Of a stretch of DNA of 64,000 nucleotides, positions 1 through 8,375 are shown piece after piece. This DNA is from UBA12481 sp942493265 (GTDB taxonomy: Bacteria > Bacteroidota > Bacteroidia > Bacteroidales > UBA12481). The first letter of the stretch is position 1, and each line of letters opens with the position of its first letter. The position numbers and the translations under genes were made by a program. The notes below the pieces were generated by a model that saw nothing but the letters and a program-made list of their open reading frames with translations, was not told where the DNA came from and did not search any database. The DNA is taken from NCBI GenBank assembly GCA_942493265.1, contig OW818688.1, forward strand, positions 2,418,001-2,482,000. The letters are read 5' to 3'.

Positions 1-1783
1 GTTTTAATGAAATAGCCGGCACACCCAGTCTGGCTGCTGCTTTTTTCATTTCCTGATCAATGACAGCTTCCTGTGCTTCAGCGATTTTCCTGATCTGTGC
101 GGTCTGCACGGCAACTGATGCCTGCAATGCAGCATCAACCGGTGCCAGTTCAAGAGTAGATTCAATGGTTTCCATTTCATTCAGCATCGTTCCGCTGATA
201 TAGCCCCTGACCTTCTTATACCGGTCAGCGAAGTTTTCAGCGGTTACATTTGAAAGTTCATCAAGTGCACGTGCGGATTGCTGTCCGAGCCTTCTGATAC
301 CGTTGGAGAATACCTCGGCTGCAATCTTACCTGCCATACCGGCATCGGCATTGGCGATTGTATAAGCGGATGCCGCTGAAATGACAGATACACGCTTGAG
401 CTGGGTGGGGTCACATTTATCTGCCACATCTTCAGAGGTATGATAAAACTGATCGGGCCAGGTGATCATCATGATTCCCGGAACACCCACTCCCCAATCG
501 TTGAATACCTCATGATCCGATCCGCCGAAATGCGACTCGATATTGTAATAAAAGGGTTCGTCAGATCCAGATGGGGCGACAATCCGGTTGATATATCCGC
601 TCCAGATGGAGATCATGGTGCGGTTGGTTTCGCCTACATACCGGAAGTAGTTTTCAACCACATCGTTAATGTAATGGGGATTGCCGAAAGTAGTGCGCTC
701 AAGGTTAAAAAACGATTGGCTTTTACTCAGCCAGAGTCCTACCATATCCAGATTGATGTTGCACAGGGTCTTTTCCATAATGTCCTTATGCGCCTGGGTC
801 CAGGGTATCGAACCTGAGAATTCGGGTATGAAAATGAACCGCATGCTGCGTGCCGGTCGTGGTAAACGGCCCTCTTCAAACATCGTGTTAAACATTCTGG
901 CCACCTCGAGGATGACGGCACATCCTGAAATGTCGTCGTTACCGCCTTGTTTCAGATATCCTTCGAAAAGATGTGCCGAGAAAATCACTTCACCTGCATT
1001 GGGGTCGGTACCCGCAATAACGCAGGTAGGAACCTGCAGATCTGTAAGTTCCATGGATGTTTTAACAGTTGCGTGTACCTTGATTTTTTCACCGCGCATG
1101 AGCCGGTCGCGCAACAAATATCCTTCCCGCGGAGGCATCATAAAGGCAAAACCCAGCTTTTGTCCGGGGGCACCCCATAATCCGGTCCAGGGTATCTGGG
1201 TTGGATCATAGAGCGGCCTGGGTGAACTGAATGAAATGGTGCCCAGGGCGCCGGATTTCTGAACCAGTCCGCTCACCGATCCGGGATCTCCATAGGTGAC
1301 CACGATTTTGCCTTTTACATCGGCTTTCTCAAAATCAGCCGGACGGCCGTTTTCCACCCATACAAGCTCTGCTTCCACATCAGCATCTTCACTGCCGGAT
1401 ACCAGCATCACCCGCATATCATCATAATCGGCCAGCTTTTTGCGCCGGGGCGATACTTCCCATAATTCCCCTTTAATCCCGTTCCAGCCGGGCTGCGCAT
1501 CTGGAAATCGTTCTAATTTGGCCGTTTTTATGCCATATTCCTTCAGCTTATCCATGATGTACTGAGATTCGAAAAGCGTTGAAGTCAATTCCTCAGAGGT
1601 CCGTGCACGGGTATATCCTCCCATCTCCATGATGTGGTTGTAGGCTGTTTCACCGGATGCTTCTCCGATGATTTCGTCCATTACCTTCTGATTCAATAAG
1701 GTCCATTGGTAAAATGGGGTAATCTGCGCACCGGCTCCCGCAACGCAAAGGAAGAATAGTCCGGCAATGAATATCTTTTTCAT
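1..1783 (-). CDS. Secreted M28-like zinc peptidase, C-terminus cut by window edge
   Basis: An open frame runs from an ATG at 1781-1783 to the left edge without a stop, so the C-terminus is missing. The N-terminus is a signal peptide (MKKIFIAGLFFLCVAGAGAQ). A PA-like insert and a divergent M28 aminopeptidase domain follow. The likely metal or active-site positions are the His of AHLFEG, the Asp pair of GGNDDISG, the Glu of IPEFSG, the Asp of NLDMVG and the His of SDHEVF. It is a clear paralogue of the next gene upstream (1785..3884) and starts one base after that gene's stop, so the two are probably translationally coupled. The sequences differ throughout, so this is an old duplication rather than an assembly artefact. 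The protein is expected to be periplasmic or secreted. The family is well supported; the substrate is unknown. Confidence 0.85.
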   Translation of the reverse strand, partial: MKKIFIAGLFFLCVAGAGAQITPFYQWTLLNQKVMDEIIGEASGETAYNHIMEMGGYTRARTSEELTSTLFESQYIMDKLKEYGIKTAKLERFPDAQPGWNGIKGELWEVSPRRKKLADYDDMRVMLVSGSEDADVEAELVWVENGRPADFEKADVKGKIVVTYGDPGSVSGLVQKSGALGTISFSSPRPLYDPTQIPWTGLWGAPGQKLGFAFMMPPREGYLLRDRLMRGEKIKVHATVKTSMELTDLQVPTCVIAGTDPNAGEVIFSAHLFEGYLKQGGNDDISGCAVILEVARMFNTMFEEGRLPRPARSMRFIFIPEFSGSIPWTQAHKDIMEKTLCNINLDMVGLWLSKSQSFFNLERTTFGNPHYINDVVENYFRYVGETNRTMISIWSGYINRIVAPSGSDEPFYYNIESHFGGSDHEVFNDWGVGVPGIMMITWPDQFYHTSEDVADKCDPTQLKRVSVISAASAYTIANADAGMAGKIAAEVFSNGIRRLGQQSARALDELSNVTAENFADRYKKVRGYISGTMLNEMETIESTLELAPVDAALQASVAVQTAQIRKIAEAQEAVIDQEMKKAAARLGVPAISLK

Positions 1784-1784
1784 G

Positions 1785-3884
1785 TTATTTCAATGTTACC
1801 AATCCTGCAGTTTTCAGAATATCAATGTAATCCAGAATAGCCTTGAGTGACGATTCTTTTGCATATTGGGTGTCAAGCATCTGTTTGATCTGTAGTGCAT
1901 TATGTTTGCCTGTGCAGAGCAACTGCACCTCATTGGTGTTGGCAATCTCCCGGTAAGTCACCGTCATCTGCTCACGCGACATCTGAGGCATCAGTTTGCG
2001 ATATTCACCATAGCCGGCTTCTTTTACTTTTGCCGTTGTAACAGGAATCACGGTCATGGCTTTTTTCTCCAGTTCATCGGGCTTAAGGGAAACCACTGCT
2101 GTTCCGAATTTTGCGGCAAGCTGTTTCATTGCCTGATCCAGAATTAACAGCTGACTTGCGGCAATATTCTTAACCTGAGCGGTTTGAAGGGCTACTGTGG
2201 CAACCAGACTGGCATCATTCGGCGCCAGTTCCAGTGCAGTTTCAATAGTTTCCATTTCATTCATCAAGGTCCCCTCAATATATCCCCTGATCCTTTTATA
2301 TCCTGAAGCGAGGTTTTCAGTCGTTAATTTCGATAACTCATCGATTGCTCTGGCCTGCTGGATTCCCATGCGGCGAATAGAATTGGAGAAGGTTTCACCG
2401 GTAATTTTTGAGGCCATTCCTGCATCTGCGGCAGCAATGGTGTAGGCAGCCGCAGCTCCGATCACGCAGCAGCGCTTGAGCTGGGTGGGATCAAGCTTGT
2501 CGCTTAAATCCTGGGAAGTGTGATAGTACAGATCTGGCCATGTGATCATCATGATCGCTGGTACCCCAACCGCCCAGTCGTTGAATACTTCATGATCAGA
2601 TGCACCGTAATGCCCTTCGATCGAGTAATAAAAAGGTTCATCCGACCCCGATGGGGCAACAATGCGGTTAAGATATCCTTCACGGCCCGAAAGTACCAGA
2701 CTGGTACGGTTGGTTTCGCCGACGTACCTGAAGTAGTTCTCCATAACATCATTGATATAGTGAGGGTTACCAAATGTTGTGCGCTCCATGTTGAAGAATG
2801 ACTGGCTTTCACTCAGTAAAATACCAACCATGTCGAGGTTGATGTTGCACAATGTTTTTTCCATGATATCCTTATGGGCATTTACCCAGGGACCGGTTCC
2901 TGAAAATTCGGGTACCCAGATAAAGCGGATACTGCGTGCCGGACGTGGCAGCCGGCCATCATTGTACATGGTGTTCAGCATGCGGGCCATCTCGAGCAGA
3001 CTTGCGCAGCCTGAAATATCATCATTTGCTCCCTGCTTGATCACGCCTTCAAATAAATGCGCTGAAAATATAACTTCACCGGCATTGGGGTTGGTTCCAG
3101 GTAATACGCAGGTAGGTACTTGTAAATCAATTTTTTCTGTTGTGGATTTCACCTTGGCATGAACCTTGATTTTCTCTCCCCGGATCAGCCTGTCGCGAAG
3201 GAAATACCCTTCTCTCGGAGGCATCTGGAAAGCGAATCCTTTGGTTTCGGTGCTGCCACGACCACCTAAACTTGAAAAGGGCATCTGGATCGGATCAGCC
3301 AATGGCCGCGGGGAGTTGAATGAAAGGATTCCGATTGCACCATTCCTGGAGATCAGTGATGATACCTGTCCTGGTGAAGCATAAGTCACCACAATCTTTC
3401 CGGCAACAGCCAGGGTGTCATATTCTCCTTTGCGGGCATCCCCGATCCAGATCAGTTCAGCTTCAACATCAGTATTCTGACTGCCGGAAACCAGCATCGC
3501 CGCCTGATCTTTATAATCGGCCAGCTTTTTGGTACCCGGTGAAACTTCCCATAATTCACCGCTGATCCCATCCCAGGTTGGATTCATCGTGCCAAATCGC
3601 TCGAGCTCGGCTCCTGCAATCCCGTATTCCTTGAGTTTGTCCATTATATATTGAGATTCCCAAAGTACCGTCTGGTACTCTTTCGACGGACGGTTACGGG
3701 TATATCCACCCATTTCGATATCGTGAGCCAGGGCCGTTTCACCCGAAGCTTCACCGATTATCTGATCCATCAGCTTCTTATCCAGCAGGGTCCATTGATA
3801 ATGAGGAACAAACTGAGCCATTGCACCAACCGTCATCACAGTCAGCATTCCGGCCAGAATCCAGAACTTGCGCACATTTTTCAT
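1785..3884 (-). CDS. Secreted M28-like zinc peptidase (DUF4910-like)
   Basis: This 699-residue protein has an N-terminal signal peptide ending near AMA-QF, a PA-like middle region and a divergent M28 fold. Putative zinc and catalytic residues lie in AHLFEG (about residue 276), GANDDISG (about 285), VPEFSG (about 324), NLDMVG (about 350) and ASDHEVF (about 429). Classical M28 enzymes have HxD and a Glu-Glu pair; here the first motif is HLF and the Glu sits in PEF, as in the aminopeptidase-like DUF4910 group. A helical C-terminal region of about 200 residues follows the catalytic domain. It is the first gene of a tandem pair, its stop lying one base from the next ATG. It probably degrades exported peptides. 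The assignment to the M28 superfamily is confident, the exact specificity is not. Confidence 0.88.
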   Translation of the reverse strand: MKNVRKFWILAGMLTVMTVGAMAQFVPHYQWTLLDKKLMDQIIGEASGETALAHDIEMGGYTRNRPSKEYQTVLWESQYIMDKLKEYGIAGAELERFGTMNPTWDGISGELWEVSPGTKKLADYKDQAAMLVSGSQNTDVEAELIWIGDARKGEYDTLAVAGKIVVTYASPGQVSSLISRNGAIGILSFNSPRPLADPIQMPFSSLGGRGSTETKGFAFQMPPREGYFLRDRLIRGEKIKVHAKVKSTTEKIDLQVPTCVLPGTNPNAGEVIFSAHLFEGVIKQGANDDISGCASLLEMARMLNTMYNDGRLPRPARSIRFIWVPEFSGTGPWVNAHKDIMEKTLCNINLDMVGILLSESQSFFNMERTTFGNPHYINDVMENYFRYVGETNRTSLVLSGREGYLNRIVAPSGSDEPFYYSIEGHYGASDHEVFNDWAVGVPAIMMITWPDLYYHTSQDLSDKLDPTQLKRCCVIGAAAAYTIAAADAGMASKITGETFSNSIRRMGIQQARAIDELSKLTTENLASGYKRIRGYIEGTLMNEMETIETALELAPNDASLVATVALQTAQVKNIAASQLLILDQAMKQLAAKFGTAVVSLKPDELEKKAMTVIPVTTAKVKEAGYGEYRKLMPQMSREQMTVTYREIANTNEVQLLCTGKHNALQIKQMLDTQYAKESSLKAILDYIDILKTAGLVTLK

Positions 3885-3971
3885 AGTAAATTCAGTTTAG
3901 GTCAAAAATTCGGGTCAAGTTAGGAAAAGAGCGATCGTATGGTTCTCCATTTAACTTTTTTTAAGATAAGA

Positions 3972-4000
3972 TTTGACTGCCGTTCCCCCTGCTAATTTTT
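3972..4000 (+). promoter_or_regulatory. Possible Bacteroidota-type promoter for the MORN lipoprotein
   Basis: A TTTG at 3972-3975 and a TAATTTTT at 3993-4000 are separated by 17 bases, a little shorter than the usual 19-21. The ATG of the lipoprotein gene follows at 4032. The match to TTTG / TAnnTTTG is partial, so this is tentative. Confidence 0.35.
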
Positions 4001-4031
4001 CTATTTTTACCCGTTCAAAAATTATTCAGAT

Positions 4032-4508
4032 ATGAGACCGGCAATTCAGATATTACTTGCTTTAGCACTGTTACTTACGGGATGTAAAGAGAAACTGCTC
4101 CAGGAAACCTCCAATGCCTGGCCGGATGGCACCCCTCAGAAAGTATCGTTTTATCAGGTTACCGGCGACAAAAAGGATAAAGTCAGGGAAATTCGCTATT
4201 ACCAAAGCGGCAAAAAAGAAATGGAAGGCGAATTTCTGAACGGTAAAAAAGATGGTGCCTGGACCAGCTGGTTTGAAAGTGGGAAGAAACAGAGCGAAGG
4301 TTTTTTCAAAAATGATATGCGCAACGGAAAAGCCGTAGTTTATCGGGAAAACGGATTCAAATACTATGAAGGTACCTATTCACTTGGCAAGCTTCATGGC
4401 ACCTGGATAACATACGATACCGACGGCAGCCGCCTGAAGGAAACCCTCTATGAATATGACCGCAAAATCAAGGAAATCGACTTTAAACTGAATCCGGCTG
4501 GTCAATGA
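4032..4508 (+). CDS. MORN-variant repeat lipoprotein
   Basis: This 158-residue protein begins with a lipoprotein signal peptide with the lipobox LLTGC, so it should be anchored to a membrane through the Cys at about residue 18. The rest is a series of beta-hairpin repeats of the MORN-variant type, for example YQSGKKEMEGEFLNGKKDG, WFESGKKQSEGFFKNDMRNG and YRENGFKYYEGTYSLGKLHG. This is the repeat seen in proteins often labelled YwqK-family antitoxin. No enzymatic residues are visible and no partner toxin is adjacent, so a scaffold or binding role at the envelope is more likely. The 3' end overlaps the convergent MBL-fold gene by 26 bases. Family assignment is good; function is unknown. Confidence 0.85.
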   Translation: MRPAIQILLALALLLTGCKEKLLQETSNAWPDGTPQKVSFYQVTGDKKDKVREIRYYQSGKKEMEGEFLNGKKDGAWTSWFESGKKQSEGFFKNDMRNGKAVVYRENGFKYYEGTYSLGKLHGTWITYDTDGSRLKETLYEYDRKIKEIDFKLNPAGQ

Positions 4509-5340
4509 ATTCTTTCAGGGTGAGTGGCGTGCCCATCCTGAAACCTTTTTCAGTTTTTATGATCGTGGCGCATTCATACAGCATATCATGCTGAAAGAAA
4601 AGTACATAGTTGTTCTCGACCATCGTTTCCAGAAAGTCCTGCTTCTCTTTCATGGTACGAACCACCTCAAGATCATAAGCCATATTGTATTTGACGGGAA
4701 TATGCCCATGCGTCGGAATCAGGTCGGCTCCGAAAACCAGTGTTTTTGAATCATACCGGATTATCGGGATAATCTGCCCCGGCGTATGACCATTTACAAA
4801 CCGGATATCCACTCCTTCACAGAAAGGGCCCGGTCGTTCAATAAAGTCAAGCAAACCAAGATCCTGCATCGGCAACAGGTTCTCCGATAAATAGGAATCA
4901 ACCTCGCGTGGATTTGGATTAACGGCATTATCCCACTGTCTTTCAGAAGTCCAGTAAGTGGCTTCGGGAAAAACAGCCACCGGTTCATGTTTCCAGTTGT
5001 AGGTGATTCCTCCCCCGCAATGATCAAAATGCAGATGAGTCAAGATGACATCTGTGACCTCTTCAGGTTTTATTCCATGCCTGGCAAGCCCCGATACCAA
5101 TCCTTCAAGCTCGTTAACATGTATGAACTGAAGGTAATCTTCACTCTGTTTGTCTCCGATACCTACATCGATCAGTATGATCCGGTCTTCAGTTTTGATC
5201 ACCAGCGATCGCAGCATCAAAGGAATCTGGTTCTTTTCATCCGCTTTGAAGAATTTCGTCCAGATAACCTTGGGCACAACCCCAAACATGGCTCCGCCAT
5301 CGGCTTTAAAGGAGGCAATGTCAATACTGAAAAGTTCCAT
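4483..5340 (-). CDS. MBL-fold metallo-hydrolase
   Basis: The metallo-beta-lactamase fold is shown by HLHFDHCGG (about residues 100-108), the later His in NGHTPGQ (about 184), the Asp in FGADLIP (about 204) and a C-terminal His in FFQHD (about 250). These are the usual ligands of a two-metal hydrolase. A longer reading frame starts at a GTG at 5379. I prefer the ATG at 5340 (MELFSIDIASF) because homologues begin this way, and because a near-perfect promoter at 5358-5388 would place the transcript start downstream of the GTG. The product has no signal peptide and is probably a cytoplasmic hydrolase of the lactonase or quorum-quenching-like branch. The substrate cannot be read from the sequence. 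Confidence 0.88.
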   Translation of the reverse strand: MELFSIDIASFKADGGAMFGVVPKVIWTKFFKADEKNQIPLMLRSLVIKTEDRIILIDVGIGDKQSEDYLQFIHVNELEGLVSGLARHGIKPEEVTDVILTHLHFDHCGGGITYNWKHEPVAVFPEATYWTSERQWDNAVNPNPREVDSYLSENLLPMQDLGLLDFIERPGPFCEGVDIRFVNGHTPGQIIPIIRYDSKTLVFGADLIPTHGHIPVKYNMAYDLEVVRTMKEKQDFLETMVENNYVLFFQHDMLYECATIIKTEKGFRMGTPLTLKEFIDQPDSV

Positions 5341-5357
5341 GAGAAAAAGGCTTTGGC

Positions 5358-5388
5358 CAAAAATAGAAATCTTATCCACAATACCAAA
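5358..5388 (-). promoter_or_regulatory. Bacteroidota-type promoter of the MBL-fold gene
   Basis: On the minus strand TTTG (5385-5388) and TATTTTTG (5358-5365) are separated by exactly 19 bases, a full match to the TTTG / TAnnTTTG consensus. The ATG at 5340 lies 17 bases downstream of the -7 box. This supports the shorter start of the gene. Confidence 0.7.
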
Positions 5389-5413
5389 GACAATTGAAAA
5401 AATCTGTGGCCGA

Positions 5414-6553
5414 TTAGTGGCTTTTCAGCAGCTGATAGGCCTCCTCGATAAAACCCCAGCCAAATTTGGGGAGATTGGATTCTGTAGCCATCAGTAGAAT
5501 GACATCATGCGATTGGATCTGCTCCCAAAGACTGACCTGATCAACACTGACGGGAGGTCCGATAACTGAATGGTAAATCTCTTTGTTGTAAAACCAGAAA
5601 TCGTTGGTTGAGAATGACTTGGTTATGCCAAACTTAAACATCCCCCAGAAAAAACTATCTGAAATGACTAAAACTGAAGGTTTGGTTTTCCCTTCTGCGG
5701 ATTCAAATTTCAAAACCGGATAGGCCATCTTGTCGCGTTTAAGCTTGAATAACAGGTTCAGGCCATAACCCAGATCGTAATCATCCTTTTGAGCTTTTTT
5801 AAGTTCCACCCGGTCCCAGAATAGTCCCGGCAAATCTATCCGGCGCATATCTTCAATGGTTTTGAGAATGGAGTCAGCTGCAAGTACAGCACCATAAACA
5901 CTCCAGTGGATGCCATATCTGGGATAGAGCGGGTAGGGCGATTTGAATTTGTTTTCGAGAAACCACCCGTTGAAATCAATGATTTTCAAACCGGCCTCCC
6001 TGGCCATCCTTACATGGGTTTCATAGTTGGTCGGGCCACTGGGATAGCTGATTTCAGGCGGAAAATATTCCGGATAGTAGGATCCTTTCCCTGCAGCGAT
6101 CACAACAATCAGATTTTTATTGTACCGCTCAAACAGCTGGTCCTGAATGAATTTCAATTTGTTGATTCGCTGTTCAATACTGTCGGGTCCGATAAAGTCG
6201 GCGCCATACCGGGCCTTCATATAATTCAATTCGTACAAGTAATTCTCTTTTCCAAAATATACGCTGAAAGCATGCAATTCCCTGAAAAGGCTGAGGGCAA
6301 CCTGATTGTTGATCCGGACAAAAAGACTCCTGAAACCAAATGCATCGTTATAGTATTTTCCCTTTTCAGTTTGATAAGATGCAGAGAACCAGTCTTTAAG
6401 ATTTAGTTTTGGATTAACCGGAACCGATATGGCCCCTTTTAATGGTTTTTCTTTGATGATGCGGGTCATCGTCTGAACAAGAGGTATCGCGAGCAGGATC
6501 ATCAGGAAGATGAACAGCTTTTTCCGGTAATCGGTGCTGGAGTTTTTTTTCAT
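5414..6553 (-). CDS. AlgX/AlgJ-like SGNH (DHHW) O-acetyltransferase-related protein
   Basis: This 379-residue protein has one N-terminal membrane anchor (about residues 11-30) followed by a periplasmic SGNH-like domain. Recognisable motifs are GIHWSVYG (about residue 217), matching the Thr/Ser-His-Trp signature of the AlgX/AlgJ/DHHW family, and VISDSFFWG (about 299), which carries the nucleophile Ser. Such proteins receive acetyl groups passed across the membrane by an MBOAT partner and place them on an exported polysaccharide. The MBOAT gene lies directly upstream and its stop overlaps this start (TGATG), so the two are co-translated. No glycosyltransferase or polymerase lies beside them, so the acetylated polymer is unknown. 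Confidence 0.8.
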   Translation of the reverse strand: MKKNSSTDYRKKLFIFLMILLAIPLVQTMTRIIKEKPLKGAISVPVNPKLNLKDWFSASYQTEKGKYYNDAFGFRSLFVRINNQVALSLFRELHAFSVYFGKENYLYELNYMKARYGADFIGPDSIEQRINKLKFIQDQLFERYNKNLIVVIAAGKGSYYPEYFPPEISYPSGPTNYETHVRMAREAGLKIIDFNGWFLENKFKSPYPLYPRYGIHWSVYGAVLAADSILKTIEDMRRIDLPGLFWDRVELKKAQKDDYDLGYGLNLLFKLKRDKMAYPVLKFESAEGKTKPSVLVISDSFFWGMFKFGITKSFSTNDFWFYNKEIYHSVIGPPVSVDQVSLWEQIQSHDVILLMATESNLPKFGWGFIEEAYQLLKSH

Positions 6554-7977
6554 CAGAACCTGAAGTATATGAATGGATTGAAGCCGAAAGAGGTAATGGA
6601 ACTGATCGATAGGGCCAGGAGGATCACTGAAATGGCGGTTACCGTGATGTGCCTTTTCCGGGAGTATTCATCAAAATAAACGGCATCCTGAATTTTCTGA
6701 CCGTTTTTTGAGCAGGCAAAAAATGCAAAAAGTACAGCAATTGAAAAGTAGAACCAGAACCCTGGCTGGGTAACTAACTCCGGTCCGTGTTCAAATGCAA
6801 ACAGCCTTTTGAAAAAGCTGAATGCCAGCGCGAAATCATCAATCCTGAAAAAGACCCACCCGATTACCACTACAATAAAAGTGATGAGGGTGGCGGGCAA
6901 CCTTCCGATTTTTTCGTAAAATTTCAATAGAAATCCGCGCTCAAGTATCAGCATGACTCCATGATAGGCGCCCCAGAATACAAATGTCCAGGAAGCTCCG
7001 TGCCATAGTCCTGATGCAAGAAAAACCAGCCAGAGATTTAAATATAGCCTCCATCTGGATTTAACCCGGTTACCGCCAAGCGGGATATACAGGTAATTAC
7101 GCATCCAGGCGCCCAGAGTCATATGCCAGCGGCGCCAGAACTCTGTGATGCTCTGTGATATATATGGATTACTGAAGTTCTCGGGAAACTTGAATCCCAT
7201 CATTTTACCGAGACCGATGGCCATATCCGAATAGCCCGAAAAATCAAAATAGATTTGGAAGGTATAGGCCAGTATTCCAACCCAGGCTGTGGCGCTGCCA
7301 ATCGTGTCAATATCCATCGCCATGATGATATCTGCCTGATAGCCCATGTGATTTGCAATCAGAACTTTTTTGGCCAGTCCGATCACAAACCGGTAAAATC
7401 CCGTCAGCCGGTTATCTGTTGTTTCGTTCGCCGACCGGTCGGTAATCTGATCAGCAAGCTGGTGATATCGTATGATGGGTCCAGCTATGAGTTTGGGGTA
7501 CAGGATTATATATAGCTGATAGTCCCAAAAATTATGCAGGGGTGCATGAACTCTGCGATACACATCCACCACGTAGGTGATGGTTTCAAAGGTGTAAAAC
7601 GAAATTCCTATCGGCAGGATGAGGCGGGTCCACTGCACCCCCTCCACCCCGAAAACCGATAACATCTGGTTGAAATTCTCAACAAAAAAGTTGGAGTATT
7701 TGAAATAAAACAGCAATCCGAGGTTGATGGAAACCGACAGCGTGAGCATCAGCCGCCGTTGTAAAACACTCTTCATGGCAGCCATCCATTTTACCAGATG
7801 AAAATCAAGGAAGGTTGTTCCCAGGATGACGAAAATAAATCTCGGAGCCCCCCAGCTGTAGAAGAATATGCTGAACAGCAGGATTGTAACGTTTTTGAAC
7901 TTCCGGGGTACCAGGTAATAGGTGATCAGAAACACCGGCAAAAATCCCAGTAAAAAAACGATGCTGCTAAAGACCAT
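6553..7977 (-). CDS. MBOAT-family membrane O-acyltransferase (AlgI-like)
   Basis: This polytopic membrane protein of about 474 residues contains the MBOAT signature, including the invariant His in SGLWHGASW (about residue 326), YFDFSGYSDMAIGLG and WHMTLGAWMRNYLY. It should move acetyl groups from a cytoplasmic donor to the outside for the AlgX-like partner encoded next. The open frame extends upstream to 8046, but homologues start at MVFSSIVFLLGF, which is the ATG at 7977. A promoter-like pair just upstream agrees with this start. Family assignment is very secure; the acceptor polymer is not known. Confidence 0.92.
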   Translation of the reverse strand: MVFSSIVFLLGFLPVFLITYYLVPRKFKNVTILLFSIFFYSWGAPRFIFVILGTTFLDFHLVKWMAAMKSVLQRRLMLTLSVSINLGLLFYFKYSNFFVENFNQMLSVFGVEGVQWTRLILPIGISFYTFETITYVVDVYRRVHAPLHNFWDYQLYIILYPKLIAGPIIRYHQLADQITDRSANETTDNRLTGFYRFVIGLAKKVLIANHMGYQADIIMAMDIDTIGSATAWVGILAYTFQIYFDFSGYSDMAIGLGKMMGFKFPENFSNPYISQSITEFWRRWHMTLGAWMRNYLYIPLGGNRVKSRWRLYLNLWLVFLASGLWHGASWTFVFWGAYHGVMLILERGFLLKFYEKIGRLPATLITFIVVVIGWVFFRIDDFALAFSFFKRLFAFEHGPELVTQPGFWFYFSIAVLFAFFACSKNGQKIQDAVYFDEYSRKRHITVTAISVILLALSISSITSFGFNPFIYFRF

Positions 7978-7998
7978 TTTATCCTGATAATTGTGCCG

Positions 7999-8030
7999 AA
8001 TATATAGAAAGAGCGGCAGAATTTTGCAAA
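7999..8030 (-). promoter_or_regulatory. Possible promoter of the MBOAT-AlgX pair
   Basis: On the minus strand TTTG at 8027-8030 is followed after 20 bases by TATATATT at 7999-8006. The spacing is right for the phylum but the -7 box only partly matches TAnnTTTG. It fits the shorter MBOAT start at 7977. Confidence 0.4.
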
Positions 8031-8057
8031 TTCCGGCCGCATCCATATTGAATTAAA

Positions 8058-8267
8058 CTATTCGTCGGTTTCTGGTGTGGTATTTTCAGTTGGAGGTGTA
8101 GAGGTGATCTGGCCGAATTCATCCACATAGGCAATCATATCATCAAAACCTTTATTTTCTCCTGAATTGGTTTTTCGCTCCAGTTTCTTGGTCTCCTTAT
8201 CCTTTTTCTTTTTCTGCTTCTTTTTTTCAGTCTCTTTCTTATTCCATGATACTTGAGATTTTGCCAT
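8058..8267 (-). CDS. Lysine-rich small protein, stand-alone form of the Bacteroidota cold-shock-protein N-terminal region
   Basis: This 69-residue protein opens with MAKSQVSWNKKETEKKK, continues with a very basic Lys/Glu-rich helix (about residues 8-38), then DDMIAYVDEFGQITSTPP and a Thr/Glu-rich tail. In many Bacteroidota this same segment forms the N-terminal part of a longer protein whose C-terminal half is a cold-shock (CspA-like) domain. Here it ends before any such domain and no CSD gene follows. It probably acts with nucleic acid or ribosomes, given the charge. It reads in the same direction as the downstream MBOAT gene. The family resemblance is from memory and quite specific; the function is not established. 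Confidence 0.75.
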   Translation of the reverse strand: MAKSQVSWNKKETEKKKQKKKKDKETKKLERKTNSGENKGFDDMIAYVDEFGQITSTPPTENTTPETDE

Positions 8268-8375
8268 AATTTATTTGATATTTAAGGGAATATAAGTAAA
8301 AAAAATTAATAATCCCAAAAAACCGGACGAAACATTCAAATTGACTAACTTTAGGGAGACCAAAACTCAAATACA

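Noticed and set aside
681..1211. Plus-strand open frame of 176 codons
   Set aside because: It lies opposite the first M28-like gene, whose frame has clear homology and a signal peptide; the plus frame has no recognisable domain.
1..3884. Assembly duplication of the M28-like gene
   Set aside because: The two copies differ at many residues and in spacer sequence, as expected of diverged paralogues.
4032..4508. Toxin-antitoxin system based on the YwqK-like label
   Set aside because: The product is a lipoprotein with MORN-type repeats and no toxin gene is adjacent.
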